A DNA stretch of 64,000 nucleotides. It comes from Paramyrothecium sp. XJ0827. Its lineage: Eukaryota; Ascomycota; Sordariomycetes; Hypocreales; Stachybotryaceae. The stretch lies in assembly GCA_020881915.1 (NCBI GenBank), contig JAJFPB010000002.1, forward strand, positions 3,906,001 to 3,970,000, in the 5' to 3' direction. A model generated the notes under the pieces. That model was not told where the DNA came from, did not search any database, and was given only the letters and a program-made list of their open reading frames with translations. Within the stretch, counting starts at the first letter, position 1, and each line of letters starts with the position of its first letter. Position numbers and translations under genes: made by a program. Shown here piece after piece: positions 33,056 through 44,479 of this stretch.

Positions 33056-34880
33056 TCAGTCCGAGTCCTCGTGCAGCCGAGCCCTGGCCCGGTCCACCAC
33101 AGTATCGCCAGCGGGCTTCGACTCCTGCTGGTAGACGGGCGGCTTGTAAAAAGCAGACTCGTCGTCCTCGGCGTCGAGCTGCATCAAGAATGTCTCCCAC
33201 TTCTCAATCAACTGCTAATCGTTAGCCGGAAATTCTCACTGTAGTGGTATCATCCGATGTCTTACCTCCTTTTGCGCCTCAACCGCGCTCTCGAGGAACG
33301 TCTCCACGCCGCTCTTAAAGTCCTCCACCTTCTCCTTTTCAAATCGGTCCAGCTCCACCCTCATCGAACGGCCCATCTCCTCGAACAGAAGCCTGGCCTG
33401 GTGGACCTTGCGCTCCGCCTCGCTAACATCGGCGCTGATCTGGCTCAGCCTGTCCTGCTGGCTCTTGCCCTGACGAAGTACCTTGTCCTGCGCGGTCTTC
33501 TTCTTCTGCAGCTCCGACTCGGCGCTGTGCCAGGCGTAGAAGCCCTTCTGGCGCTGGGTGAAGGCCTGCTTGACTGAGCCGATGAGGCGAATGTATTCCT
33601 CGATGATGATTCCGAATGTGAGAACGTCTTGCTGGGCCTGGCGGTCATAGACATCGCGAATGGTGAGCTGTAAGTCAGAGAGCGCGTCAAGCGGGCCTGA
33701 CAGGGATGGCGACAGCTCGACGGTAGAGAGAGCATGCAGGGACGCGGAGAAATCAGCGGCTGCTTCGGCCATCATCTTGCGCTGTCCAACCATGCCTTCC
33801 ATCGCCTTCAACAGGCCCTTCAGCTGAGTCTCCAGGGCATCAAGGTAGACCTTGCGGTCGTGGAACCAGTCATCCTGCTCAACAAACTTGCTGCCGCCGC
33901 CGACGTTGATGCCGAGAGAGCCAAGCACACCCTTGCTTTCGGTGGGGAGGGGTTCCCGCCGCTCCTTGTGCTTGACGTCAACGTTGAACGCTTCGCTCTC
34001 GAGGAACAGCTTTACGTCTGCGTCGTGCTGCAGAACGGGGTGGGCCGTGATCTTGTTCAGCATCTTCTCGAGCGCCGCTCTTCGGCTCTCGACAAAGTTG
34101 CTGTCGAATCGGCCCACGGCCTGCTTCTCGGGAGGCGGTGGAACGACATAGCCAGGGTTGTTTCCGTGCAGCGTGGTGTACAGCCAGAGGAAGTCGCGGT
34201 ATCGGCGCTTGACCTCAAATTCGGGTTGCTTGTAAGCCTTGGAAGTCGTCTGCAAACAGCACGGTCAGTATAGCTGGACGATAATTGGGATTGAGAGCTC
34301 GAGCAGCACCTACCTTTGTGCGGACTGAGTACACGATATGAGAGCTCGTCAAATCGCCAATCTTGACCGGATCTCCCACGGTGATTTGGAAGCTCGGCTT
34401 GGCAGCCTGCTCCACGCTGACGCTCGGCTGGTTGCTGCTCCGAACACTACTCGGACGCGCAGCCTCGACAGGGGGCGGTTGCCGCGGGCCTCGCGGCTCG
34501 TCAAAGTCGTCGACGTCGATGCGGTGCGGATCCGCAGGCCTCCGCTGCTGCTGCTGGGGGGCCATGGTCGTGCGCATCACCATCTGCTCCTTCTGAGGCG
34601 GCGCCGGCGGGGCATCCTGGGTGCCGGTAGCGGCATCGTCATCGGGCGCGGCGCCCAGCGGCCCGAGGGGGTCATCGACGGCCTGCAAGCGCGTGGGCTG
34701 GGCAATGAGGCGACGAGGCGCGCGGGAGGTGCGTGGGCTAGCTGGGGCGGCGGTGGAGGTGGAGGCGGCAGAGGACTGCGGCTGCGAAGCCGTCGTGGAC
34801 TGGCTGGTCGAGGGCTCGTCCTGAGAGGGTTGCGAAGCTCCCTGGCTGGAGTCGGCCCATGGCGATTCCTCGACGTCCAT
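33056..34880 (-). CDS. vps5: Vps5-like sorting nexin (PX-BAR)
   Basis: Three exons (34880-34314, 34249-33266, 33211-33056) join in frame to 568 residues. The N-terminal 155 residues are Ser/Ala/Gln/Pro-rich and disordered, including an MDVEESPWAD start and a poly-Gln run. A PX domain (about 160-290) begins SFQITVGDPVKIGD and carries the phosphoinositide-binding RRYRDFLWLY motif and the Pro-rich VVPPPPEK loop. A BAR domain of three long helices follows (about 330-560), ending at LIEKWETFLMQLDAE. Vps5 pairs with Vps17 as the membrane-bending subcomplex of retromer, carrying cargo from endosomes to the Golgi. The acceptor of intron 2 could be three bases upstream, which would insert one Gln. Confidence 0.93.
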
Positions 34881-35544
34881 GGCTGGTTGTGTGCCGTGCA
34901 GAAGCCGGCGCGCAGAGCGGGTGGGTGGAGGGAATTGGCCCGGATGATGTCAGGGCGTTGAGCGTGAGGAATCGAAGGTGGTATGCAGCACAAGCAGGCG
35001 AGCAGGCAGAGCTACCATATGGCTGGTGATGACGGGCGGGTTCCGGGACGAAACGTCAGTGGTTGGTTCCGGGTTGCGTAAGGTTCCGCGTCCCACCTCC
35101 ACCATGCCGTATCCAGCACACAAGCCACCTACACCATCCACCATGCCTCCCATAACCGCCACATTTCCATTCTACAGCCATCTCTCCATACTAGGTGGTC
35201 GTCTAATGGTTAGCTCAACTCGGCTTCATTCATGTCCTATTTACACAAATTCATTTGAATGCATCCACGCGATGATGAATTATCTGCATAGAATAATATC
35301 TCCTTTTTCCTCTCGAAAACTCCATGCGGCTCCATGACGCCAGCCCATATCGATTCACCACTCAGCGACGAGTCAGGCTCAACTACTATACAAAGGATGT
35401 AGAAAGGTTGTATATCCTTCGTTCCTCCCACCTTCGAACCTAGCAGACACTTCGGGCACGAGTGTGCTGCATACGCTTCTAGTGTTCTTCCTCGCTTGGT
35501 CCTTGCGTCTCCTTGCTATGGTACAACAGTGACCGTCAGTCGCA
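34881..35544. promoter_or_regulatory. VPS5 upstream region and TAF5 3' flank
   Basis: 664 bp between two minus-strand genes. It should contain the VPS5 promoter and the TAF5 terminator. No further gene is seen. Confidence 0.45.
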
Positions 35545-38345
35545 TCAGCGCTCCGGGTCATAACATCCTCCCACAATGACCAGGTTCATTCGAGTGAACT
35601 TGACTTTCATTACTGGGGTCTTCTTGGTTGGGAAGGCACTGATCTGATCGGGTGTGATCATGACCTCCTTGCCCTTCTTCTTATGTGTACCTCCCGTTGC
35701 ACCGGAAGCTGCCGAGGGAGCACTCGCGGTCGCAGCATTGCTGGCGGGTGGGGCTGCGGTTGCGCCGTCTGTTCCAGCAATCGCCACCTCAAGCCCTGCT
35801 TGCTGAGCTGCCTTCTGCGGGTCTGATGGTGAATCAACATCCCAGAGACGGACTGTGCCGTCTTGACCTCCGGATACAAGCACATTAGACTCGACGCTGA
35901 AGCTGAGCGACCAGATCCCGCCCTTGCCGTGGCCTCGCGATCGTTTGATGCGCGTGCCCTTGGCAAGGTCCCAGAAGAATATGTTGCCAGCACAATCTGC
36001 ACTGGCCAGAATTTTGCCGTTGGGAGAGCACTCCAGAGCACTAATGTAGTCATTGTGCCCGGTGAACACTCGCACGCACTGTCCCGTTATTACGGACCAC
36101 ATGCGGATAGACTTGTCAGTCTCGTCGGATGCCGAGAAAACGTACACGCCATTAGGATGCCATGCAATTGCTGAAATACATGTGTCGTGTCCTACAAGCA
36201 GTCGCTGAGGGGAAGCGTGATCCTGCATCCAAACCCGGAGAGCCTTGTCATATCCACCACTGATAAAATAGTGGCCGTGCGGGCCCCATTGCGCCCTGAA
36301 GATGGGGCCATCATGCGACTTGTAGATGCACAAGCAAGTCCACGATTCCAACGACCAGAGGCGCATTTGCCCGTCAGCGGAGCAAGAGAGAAGAAGCTTG
36401 GGACGAGTGTCCAGGGCCGGGTTTTGTCTTCCTTCGTCGCCAAACAGTTTTTGTGGTGGGCCGGACGCTGAATCTGAAAAGGAGACATCGTATACAGGTC
36501 CTGAATGTCCAATGAGCTTTCGGCTGTTAAACTTGGCATCCTTCTCATGGGCATTCATGGTCGGCAACGCTTTGCCATCCAGAGACCAGACTCTGATGTA
36601 CGACTCAGTGGTGCCGGCAGCCACCAACTGCCCATCATCCGAAAAGTCCATGCAAGCAACACTACACGATGTCAACATCTTTCACATAAGAGCCAGCACA
36701 CTTTGGAGAACCAACCTGCCCAGCGTGTTGTGGAACGTAAACATGCATGCACTAATGGGGACGCCCACTCCGCCAGTTCGTCCATCAATCTTGAAGCGGT
36801 CCCGGTTCTCCCTTACCTTCTGCATCTCGAGCATAATGTCGCGCGGCCGCGAAGGTGGCAGTGGCAAGTCGGCTCGGCTGGGCGCATCGGCGCTATCCTC
36901 ACGCTTGATCTTTTGGTCGAACTCTTCCAGCAGAGTCGGCTTCCCTGCCGGGGGGGGGTTGCGACGCTCTTCATCCTCCAACTCGGCACGAACATCCTCT
37001 TGAAGATCAGGGTCCATAGGCAACATGCCCAGTGTGAGCGGTGCTGCAGGATCAAGAACGTCCTTGTTGGAGAGGCCAATGTTGACGCCTGCGATTCCTT
37101 CGTTCACATCGACCTCGTCCAGCTCCAAGTTGCGAGATTTTCGATAAACAGCTTCGAAGCTGAATGGCGTGACTGGTCCGCGGGCTGTTGAATCGATCTG
37201 GCAATATGCGACGAGGATCTGCCTGATGACCGAGCCACCCTGGTCCGTCTCCCGTTCAAGGAAGTTGAAAAGGTCGCCAGTGGCATGTTGGTTCAGCGGG
37301 ACACGGTACTTGTTCTCCTTGTAGAGCTTTGTCACAGCATTCTCGCTTACATGCTGCGGCAAGGTAACAGTTGCAAAGGTTTTTAGGTCGTCTGCGTGTA
37401 CAGGTTGGAAGTTTGGCCCAAGTTCCTTCAAGAAAACCTTGGCCTCCTCCGTATATCCTTGTCCAACCAAGTCAAGGAAGGAATAGACGAAGACCGGCCA
37501 CAGGAGTTTTGATAGTTCAAACTATGCAGCTGTTAGTTAGAGTCTAGAAAGAGGGTCGCAATCTCACCTTGTAAAGGTCAAGGTTATTCTCGACCCAATC
37601 CTTGAGAAGCTTGAAAGCCTTTTGGTACTTCTTGGGCCCCAGGTTTGCTAGTTGCTGTAGAGGCTTGCCATCTGCACCGAGAAACTTTGATTCCTGACGA
37701 AACACCTCTTCTGTTCGATTGAAGCCCCTCTTGAGAAGATAGTCCGTCACCTATTCGCAAAGTTGACGTTAGTCCATGGTTCAGGGTTATGGCTGCATCA
37801 GATGATGCGATGCGGGATGGCATGGGCTACATGTTGCAACTCTGGGTCCGCCGGCAGGGAAACCGTAGCAGGATAGACAGTTGGTTCGTGAATGAAACCA
37901 GGCTTGGGGGTCTTCCTGCGACGCTTCCTGTCCGTTTTATACTGCCTGTATAACTCCATGCTTGAGAGTGTGCATATGTGAAAGGGGAGGGGTTTGAGGA
38001 GCGAGGATGAAGTTGGAGTGCTAGGCTCACGTGGCAAGTGTCAAGGCCAGTGATCAGAGCGAGGCCAAACAGCTGTTTGAAGAGCTGAGCGTTGGCACGT
38101 GGCAAACGCATGTTGAGAGCCTCATCCGTCGGCCGTGTGCATCGAATACAGGGGATGCGTGCACAAGAAGTACAGAATCATGCACCTACTATCTGGTTCA
38201 GGTTCTGGTTGGACATGGCAGTGGAAGTCCCTGACGTGCCTGTGGCACCTCCCGCCGCAGGAGCAGCGCCAGCTGGTGATGTCGCTGGCTGGTTCGCATA
38301 ATTGGCGGCCGGCGCAGCGCCCGACACAGGCGTTTGGCCCGACAT
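35545..38345 (-). CDS. taf5: Transcription initiation factor TFIID (and SAGA) subunit TAF5
   Basis: Four exons (38345-38190, 37750-37568, 37521-36716, 36661-35545) join in frame to 753 residues. Exon 1 encodes a Gly/Ala/Pro/Asn-rich tail. A LisH motif starts exon 2 ([17 protein letters not shown]) and is followed by the TAF5 N-terminal dimer domain (about 85-250; [28 protein letters not shown]). A charged linker precedes a C-terminal WD40 propeller (about 385-640), with repeats such as [28 protein letters not shown] and [12 protein letters not shown]5 scaffolds TFIID and SAGA through its histone-fold partners. The terminus ([14 protein letters not shown]) is family-typical. The 439-nt first intron is far longer than any other in the window. 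The start is the first ATG; a GTG eight codons upstream was ignored. Confidence 0.94.
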
Positions 38346-39065
38346 GGCGACTGGCGAAGCGGTGGGCACCCGGCAGCCCTGGGCGTCGAAAAAGGTCCGA
38401 TTGAAACGAGTTGAGGCGAGCCCAAATCTATTGCCGTTACTGTGCGCGCGTGCTCGTGTCGCTCATGACCAAGGGGCCGGATGACCGTATGGAGCGAGGA
38501 TTCTCAGTCTACCCGGCTCAGACAGTGGTCTCAACGCGTATTCGAGCTCTGTAATAAATGTCGTAGACAAAATATGCTCAGTGTGCCGGGGGTGGCGTCG
38601 CAATGACGACTAGATTCAACAAGGTGATGAGGATACGGTTTCGAACAAGATGCGCGTGCGTATCGAGGCACGAATCGTGAGAGAATGATAAAACTGATGT
38701 TGTCGTGAATGAGATTCAGTACATGTCAAATCGAGGCGTCGAAGTGACAGGCGCGGTGGCAGTGGTAGGCTTAGCCGGGGATTAAGCGGCGCCATGCACC
38801 AGCCAGCACACCACTATCGTACCTGATCGGACCCAGACACGGCATTTGTACTGTTGAGAATCTTGACACTTGTGTAAATCGTCACATTTTTATTCTTTTG
38901 CTTTGTTCCTTTTGAACCAGAGAATAAGAGATTGGGTCTTTTGAGACTGTCACATTGTGCAACACATTGGTTACAGCATCAGTTGTCGCTTGGCCTTGTG
39001 GTATACGCAGCCCACGCCGCTACCACATCTCTCACCCACAGCCTCACCTCGGGTTCAAGGACAAG
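38346..39065. promoter_or_regulatory. Shared promoter of TAF5 and MED11
   Basis: 720 bp between divergent starts of two general transcription genes. The MED11-proximal half is AT-rich. Open frames here start at non-ATG codons and were treated as leader. Confidence 0.55.
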
Positions 39066-39608
39066 ATGGACTCGCCCCCCGATGTCACCATGGGTGAGGG
39101 TGAAGGCGATGGCCCCACTCACGAGCCGTTCACTATCGAAGAAAACATCAACCAGCTCAATGCCATTGACCGGTCAATCGTCCAGCTCATGAACCACACG
39201 GCCACAGCCCTCAATGCGCTCACATTCTCACCCTCGCCCAGTGAAGCCAACCCCAGCACGGATGCGCCAAGTGAGTCGCTGAACCCAGAGGCCAAAAAGG
39301 AGGCATTCAAATCGGCAACCGACTCGTTTCTTGACGCGCTGCACGGCATCGACGTCCGGATGAAGCGTCAGATCTTCGCGCTAGAGGAGGCTGGCATCGT
39401 GAACCTCTCCAACATGCCACGGCAGGATGCAACCGCTCCTGCGAACAAGGCGTCGCTCAAACCAAACGGCCTCGGTGCTGTCGGCAACCTCGACGTCGGC
39501 TGGCTGAACAGCCGAAGTACAAAGGTGGAGCGGGACATGGAAGCAGAGCTCTGGGACAAGGCTCGCAAATTCTTGGAGTCAAAAGGAGAGGATGTTAATA
39601 TGGATTAA
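39066..39608 (+). CDS. med11: Mediator complex subunit 11
   Basis: A single exon of 180 residues starts at ATG 39066 in an acaagATGg context. After a short acidic tail (PPDVTMGEGEGDG), the helical core reads FTIEENINQLNAIDRSIV, then QLMNHTATALNAL. A second helix (FKSATDSFLDALHGIDVRM) and RQIFALEEAGIV complete the four-helix MED11 pattern. MED11 with MED22 forms part of the Mediator head and contacts TFIIH and Pol II. Residues 58-80 and 120-150 are polar linkers. It is head-to-head with TAF5, so two pre-initiation-complex genes share one promoter region. Confidence 0.85.
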   Translation: MDSPPDVTMGEGEGDGPTHEPFTIEENINQLNAIDRSIVQLMNHTATALNALTFSPSPSEANPSTDAPSESLNPEAKKEAFKSATDSFLDALHGIDVRMKRQIFALEEAGIVNLSNMPRQDATAPANKASLKPNGLGAVGNLDVGWLNSRSTKVERDMEAELWDKARKFLESKGEDVNMD

Positions 39609-40061
39609 TGTCCAGGGATCCGGGGCATGACTGAATTCAGGGTCAAAATCGCATTGAAGCGTGGAAAGGCGTTCGGGTCGGCGTTAGGTTGGACGGGCAC
39701 AGGTTAGTGATTGAGAGGCCATCTACGACATTGCTGGCAAGGATCACATCATAATAAATGCACTGATTTCAGGTGAGTAACGTCAACATGCCAAGGCACT
39801 TGTCTGCAAGATTTGTGAATCACTAGAACTTATGCTTCCATGTGGGTTTACAGTAATGGTGTGGTCATTAACCTGTGCTGGACTTGTATCTTGGAGTGGC
39901 GGGACATGTCAATTTGGTTGACAATCACTTGCAACAGAGCTCAACGCACATATCTTATTATATTAGCAAGCTAAGAAAATGACCATGGCTTTTCAGCGCC
40001 TCAAGTTTGATTCGCCAATTGCTGACAAACGTACGACTTGCGCCCACGCTTGATGATCAAC
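39609..40061. other. Gap between MED11 and the RS-rich membrane protein gene
   Basis: 453 bp between convergent 3' ends. Nothing further is seen. Confidence 0.5.
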
Positions 40062-41070
40062 TTACCCAACGGCGGGAGACTGATCCGGGCTTGCGATTAG
40101 AGTCGGCGTTGATGCAACGGCCGGCGAATCCGGTGCATCCGCAATTGGCTCCACGGGCGCAGGAGGGGTCTCTCCCCTCGTAGATTGAGGTTCTTGGGTG
40201 GCCGAACCTGGGACCTGGGCTGAGGGAACCGGATCCGCAGGCGTTCCTCCTCGGTAAGGCTGATCCATAGAATATGCCGAGTTGCGTCGCGATCCACGAC
40301 GTGAGGACCTGTGAGATGCTCGCCGCGATCCATGCCTCGAGGCTCGGTGAGATCCCTGCCGTGATACGTGTCTCGAAGGCCCATAGACAGGGCGCGTGGT
40401 CACGGTTCTGGATGATAGGAAAGGACTCTGATTTCCGCTGTGTCTACTTCCCCGGCTGCGCATTCTTCGCCTTTTCCTCCGGTTGAGACACCACATCACA
40501 AGTAAAACGCTAGAAACTGTGAAGAAGGTAACCAGTACCGTCATAGCAATCATAGGACCGTCTCGAGATCTGCCGGGGAGTCAGCTACTTAATGCATAGC
40601 TGGTAAACCACCGACAATCTCACCCATCTGACGACATCGTGAATGTGCTCTGGAGTTGCGCAACGCAGCCGATCTCCCGGAAAATCTGATGGTCGGTCAT
40701 AAGCCAGACGGGTATAGGTCCTGGCTTTATGCATTTCAGAGTAGCACCTGGATTTGTGAAGCACTTCATTGATGGCAATCCTTTCATATACAAGCAACCC
40801 GATTGCAAGCTCAAGAGCACCCCATCAGGAGCTGAGTTGCATGCAATACGCAGTGCTTCTGTCCCGCTCCTACTCGCGACACGGTCTCTTGGGGTGCCAT
40901 GAAACAGAGCAGACCTTTTGGAGGTCAATTCATTTCACAGATTCACGAATGGCGGTGTTCATGTTGGCGAATTGGCCTTGGATTCGTTTGACCAAAAATC
41001 GTCGCTCAACATAGCGAGCCAGAGAGAGTATGCTGTAGGTGATGATGAGACTGCATAGAATCGGCTTCAT
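40062..41070 (-). CDS. Single-pass membrane protein with an Arg/Ser-rich cytoplasmic tail
   Basis: Three exons (41070-40947, 40858-40624, 40569-40062) join in frame to 288 residues. Exon 1 supplies a hydrophobic N-terminus (MKPILCSLIITYSILSLA), probably a signal peptide or anchor. Residues about 42-118 contain five or six Cys and may be a small disulphide-bonded ectodomain. A clear transmembrane segment follows (MIAMTVLVTFFTVSSVLLVM), then a stop-transfer cluster NRRKRRRMRSR. The cytoplasmic tail has many His/Arg/Ser steps (SRHGSRRASHRSSRRGSRR), possible kinase targets, then a Pro/Ala/Ser-rich end. No family is recognised. The exon 2-3 junction is firm; the exon 1 join is a proposal. It is divergent from the YTP1-like gene. 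Confidence 0.6.
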
Positions 41071-42037
41071 CACGGCTGAAGCGTGGTTCTCCTCGATGCG
41101 ATGAGCCATTTCACTGTCGCTGCGGTTGGTAGATGGATTGACTTGGATGGTTGTAGCCGGTAGGGGCGAGGAGCGAGCAGGAGGGCGTCTGCTTTCAATC
41201 AGATATCACGGTCGATGAAGACTTGGGTGAGTAGTCGAGCTAATATTCCTAGACAAAGACGTGTACTTCAAGGGAGCAATATTGACAGGGCAAGGCGGGA
41301 AATGCTGCGTAAAAGGACAATCAGATGATTCAAGAGAGTAAGCCGCGAAACTTGGTATGGATCCCTATCCCTCAACTCCATGGCTTGGTGCATTCCATGG
41401 CATTCGGCACGGCACCGGAGTGGAACAGTGGAATCCTGCCAAGTAGGACTACGCGTAATTTGGATGCCATTGGCAGTCAAGGGAAGTCTATCTGACACCT
41501 GTCGGGGCGATGGACGTGTCGAGCAGGATGCTGAGCAACGGAGGCAGACCGAGCTGCCGTGCCCTCGAAATGTGGCAGCATTGACTGACAAGCATGCGGG
41601 CGTTGTCCTTGCCTTTTATGAGGTCCAGCAAGTGCCGTTGAGTGTGATTCGGCAGGGATCCGGATCGGGAACCTTGATGAAATATTGAAGCTGTCAAGCG
41701 CCGGACCCCACCTCGATCGGACGCGTGGCCAATCAGCGGGCGCCCATTTGGTCTCGGAGGCTTCGGCAAGCGGGCCTCCCTTCCAACGACCTTCCTGCTG
41801 CGTCTTCAGCTCCAGCTGGCATCTCGACGGCTGTGTCTCCTCAACCTCCATTTCATCTCATCTCCTCTCAGCTCATCCCGCTCCTTCATCGCGAGGAGAT
41901 TGAAACGACGACGCCGGTGCAGACATTCGCTTGTTCTGCGCCCACGCCAACCGCAAGCACCGACACGTCCCCGTTCTGCGCTAGCCTAGCCGCTTCTCCA
42001 TACAGTTCGGCTCATCTCTCACATTAGGCGTTTGACC
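41071..42037. promoter_or_regulatory. Divergent promoter region before the YTP1-like gene
   Basis: 967 bp. The part next to 42038 is C/T-rich on the plus strand (about 41810-42030), suiting the YTP1-like leader. No gene is supported. Confidence 0.45.
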
Positions 42038-43640
42038 ATGCCCGTGGCACCAACTTGGGGCGCCCGGACGTCGGCTGTCCTTCTCTCCGTAGCGACCTTC
42101 GGGCAGCTGGCATTCGCTCACGAGCATCATGGCGAGATTGAAGAAGGCCATACCGTGTCCGACGAACCCATTGTGCGTTGCGACGCTCTTCGCTCTTGTC
42201 CCTCGACAAATCCAAAGTACTAACGGAGCGCCCAGGACTCGACGTTATGGGTTCACATCCTCATTCAAATGATTGCCTATGGCGTCATCTTTCCCATCGG
42301 CATGGTTCTGGGAGTAGGTAGACGTATCTAGGACTGCAAACATGTTGCTGACTTGATGTAGATTGGCAAGTCGCGATGGCATGTCCCTACGCAGATATTG
42401 GGCACCATCTTTGCGATCCTGGGTTTCTTCCTTGGCCATGCTCACGGCGGAAGGGCTTTTAATGGCGACAACGTCCACGGCACCTTTGCCCACGTTCTCC
42501 AAATTACGCTCGCCGCACAAGTTGTGCTCGGTCTTTACCTAAAAGGTCACTGGGAGAAGGGCATCAACGGCAGGATCAGGAGGTTCATCCGCCCATGCCA
42601 TTCCATCATCGGCAAGGCCATGCCCATTCTTTCGTGGACGCAGATGGTGTTTGGCGGCATCACGGCTCTCGGATTTTGCCAGGGCGAGCATCTCGGTCAA
42701 TGCGCGGCCCATTTCATCATGGGCGGTGCATTCATCGCTTACGGCATTGTCCTTACTATTATTCTCCTTGTCGGCCAAGTCTGGATTCGCAGGACGGGAC
42801 GTTCGCAAGAGTTTTTTGACAGCGCCGTCATTGCCGCCTGGGGCTGCGTCAACACTTTTACGGAGCACCGCTGGGGATCAGCGTGGGCCAGCAACGATTG
42901 GCAGCACACCACGATGGGCATCGTGTGGTGGTGCGCTGGCTTGGCGGGCATGTGGTTGAGTCGGGATCGTGATGGTCACCCGAAACGCAACTTCATCCCA
43001 GGCTTCGTTCTCATTCTCACGGGCTGGGCCATGTCTGCACACCCACAACAGCTCATGGTCAGCTCCGCCACCCACACCATGTTCGGCTACACTCTGATGG
43101 GAGCTGGTGTTACTCGTATCATTGAGATATCATTTGTCCTCAACGATAATCAGTCCACTTCCGAAGATGGGCGGTCTCTCAACAGCTTCCAATACCTACC
43201 CGTATACGTAAGTGGCTTTGCGTCTTGTGGCGAGTTCAGGCTAACAGCAGCAGCTATTGTACGCCGCCGGCTTCCTATTCATGGGTGCCACGGAGGAGCA
43301 GATGAACCTTGTACACGAGTCATCGATGGACCACGTCGCCTACATTCTCATCCTCTACTCGCTGGCCTTCCTGATGTTCCTTTTCAGCAACCTGCTCATC
43401 AGCTTGTACGACAGTCTTGCCAATCCAGCTCTGGACACGAAGGAATTTACCAATGGTCACATGAGCGGACGGCCTGCGGAAGAGGGCCGACTTCGAGGGG
43501 CCGAGGAGTTTGAACTGGAAGGCTTGACAAGTGACGACGAGGGGGCCGAGCACGAAAGAATGCTCAGGCGGAGTATTGATGGATCTGACATTGATACTCC
43601 TAGCACATTGGGGAAGAATAACTTGGCATCAGTTCGGTAG
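42038..43640 (+). CDS. YTP1-like multi-spanning membrane protein (DUF2427/Ytp1)
   Basis: Four exons (42038-42172, 42236-42313, 42362-43207, 43254-43640) join in frame to 481 residues. A signal peptide ends near residue 27 (LAFAHEHH). About nine to ten hydrophobic segments follow, among them ILIQMIAYGVIFPIGMVLG, ILGTIFAILGFFLGHAHGG and FLFMGATEEQM. Many His residues are spaced as in cytochrome b561-like proteins: HVLQITLAAQ, CHSIIGKAMPILSW, HTTMGIVWWC and SSATHTMFGYTLMG. A charged 75-residue cytoplasmic tail ends the protein. The family contains yeast Ytp1, whose role is poorly known; haem-dependent electron transfer is plausible but unproven. The start is the first ATG in the frame. Confidence 0.9.
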
Positions 43641-44147
43641 AGACAGGGCATGCTTTATTACGGGCATCGATAGTGGCATTGGGAAAATACACAGTACATG
43701 GGGCGTTGCGGCTTGTAGTGGCCAGTTCCGGCTCACTGGATAACTCAGACAGGCGTCAGGTGCCGAGACATTACAATATATATCACCTTTGTGAAGTTTC
43801 CTCTTTCATCGTATAAGTCACAATTATGGCCGGCCAAGGCTCAGGTAGGGTACCATAGCAAAGTCATCGAGACTCTTACCTTGAGTATATGCTCGCAAAA
43901 TCCCTGCCCCGTTCTTTAAAGGGATGGCACTAAATTGAAGAGAGGTCAAAATAGGAGACCTCAGGAATCTCGTCTTCGGCAGAATCTGAACAACAGGCGA
44001 CATCAAGTCAGTTGGAGTTGATCAACGTACCGTGCCTCGTCGCCATGAGCCAGCAAGCAGCTAGCAAAACCCATACCGTCAAACCACAGATACACTAACA
44101 TATGATAAGTAGTAGCTTTTACTACACAGAAATCTCTGAATTTATTA

Positions 44148-44162
44148 AATAATAATAATAAG
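44148..44162. repeat. (AAT)n microsatellite
   Basis: A short AAT run in AT-rich DNA. A similar context occurs at 50382-50399, with CTTTACTAC-like sequence about 20-30 bp upstream of both. Confidence 0.6.
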
Positions 44163-44266
44163 TTTATTTAAAAATCCCCATATTTTTCGTTCATTTTCTT
44201 TCTATTTCCCGAAGGCTGCTATCGAAGAACGACTGCCAAACAGTCTTGGACCTGGCCAGGCAGTGT

Positions 44267-44278
44267 CTTATCGATAAG
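44267..44278. promoter_or_regulatory. CTTATCGATAAG palindrome upstream of ALB1
   Basis: A 12-bp perfect palindrome made of two inverted GATAAG sites, followed within 50 bp by two half-sites (cttatcgt, cttatcgc). The same core occurs in the bL31m promoter. Confidence 0.5.
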
Positions 44279-44479
44279 CGTGGTGGGACACCGGCGTCTT
44301 ATCGTAACTTTTTTCCTCTTATCGCAGTCTCAACCACAGAAGTCGAGATTCGACATTCCCAACTCTATACCATTTGAACAAATTCCCTGCCGGTGACCTC
44401 AATCTCAAAAGAAAATTACGAGCTTACGAACTTGACGAAATCTACGAATAAGCACAAACAAGCCCAATCCTTCCCGACA

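Larger units (their letters stand above)
43641..44479. promoter_or_regulatory. ALB1 promoter region
   Basis: 839 bp. An AT-rich patch with an (AAT)n run lies at 44148-44162. A palindrome CTTATCGATAAG is at 44267-44278, with two further cttatcg half-sites near 44300 and 44317, all 140-215 bp upstream of the ALB1 ATG. Confidence 0.5.
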
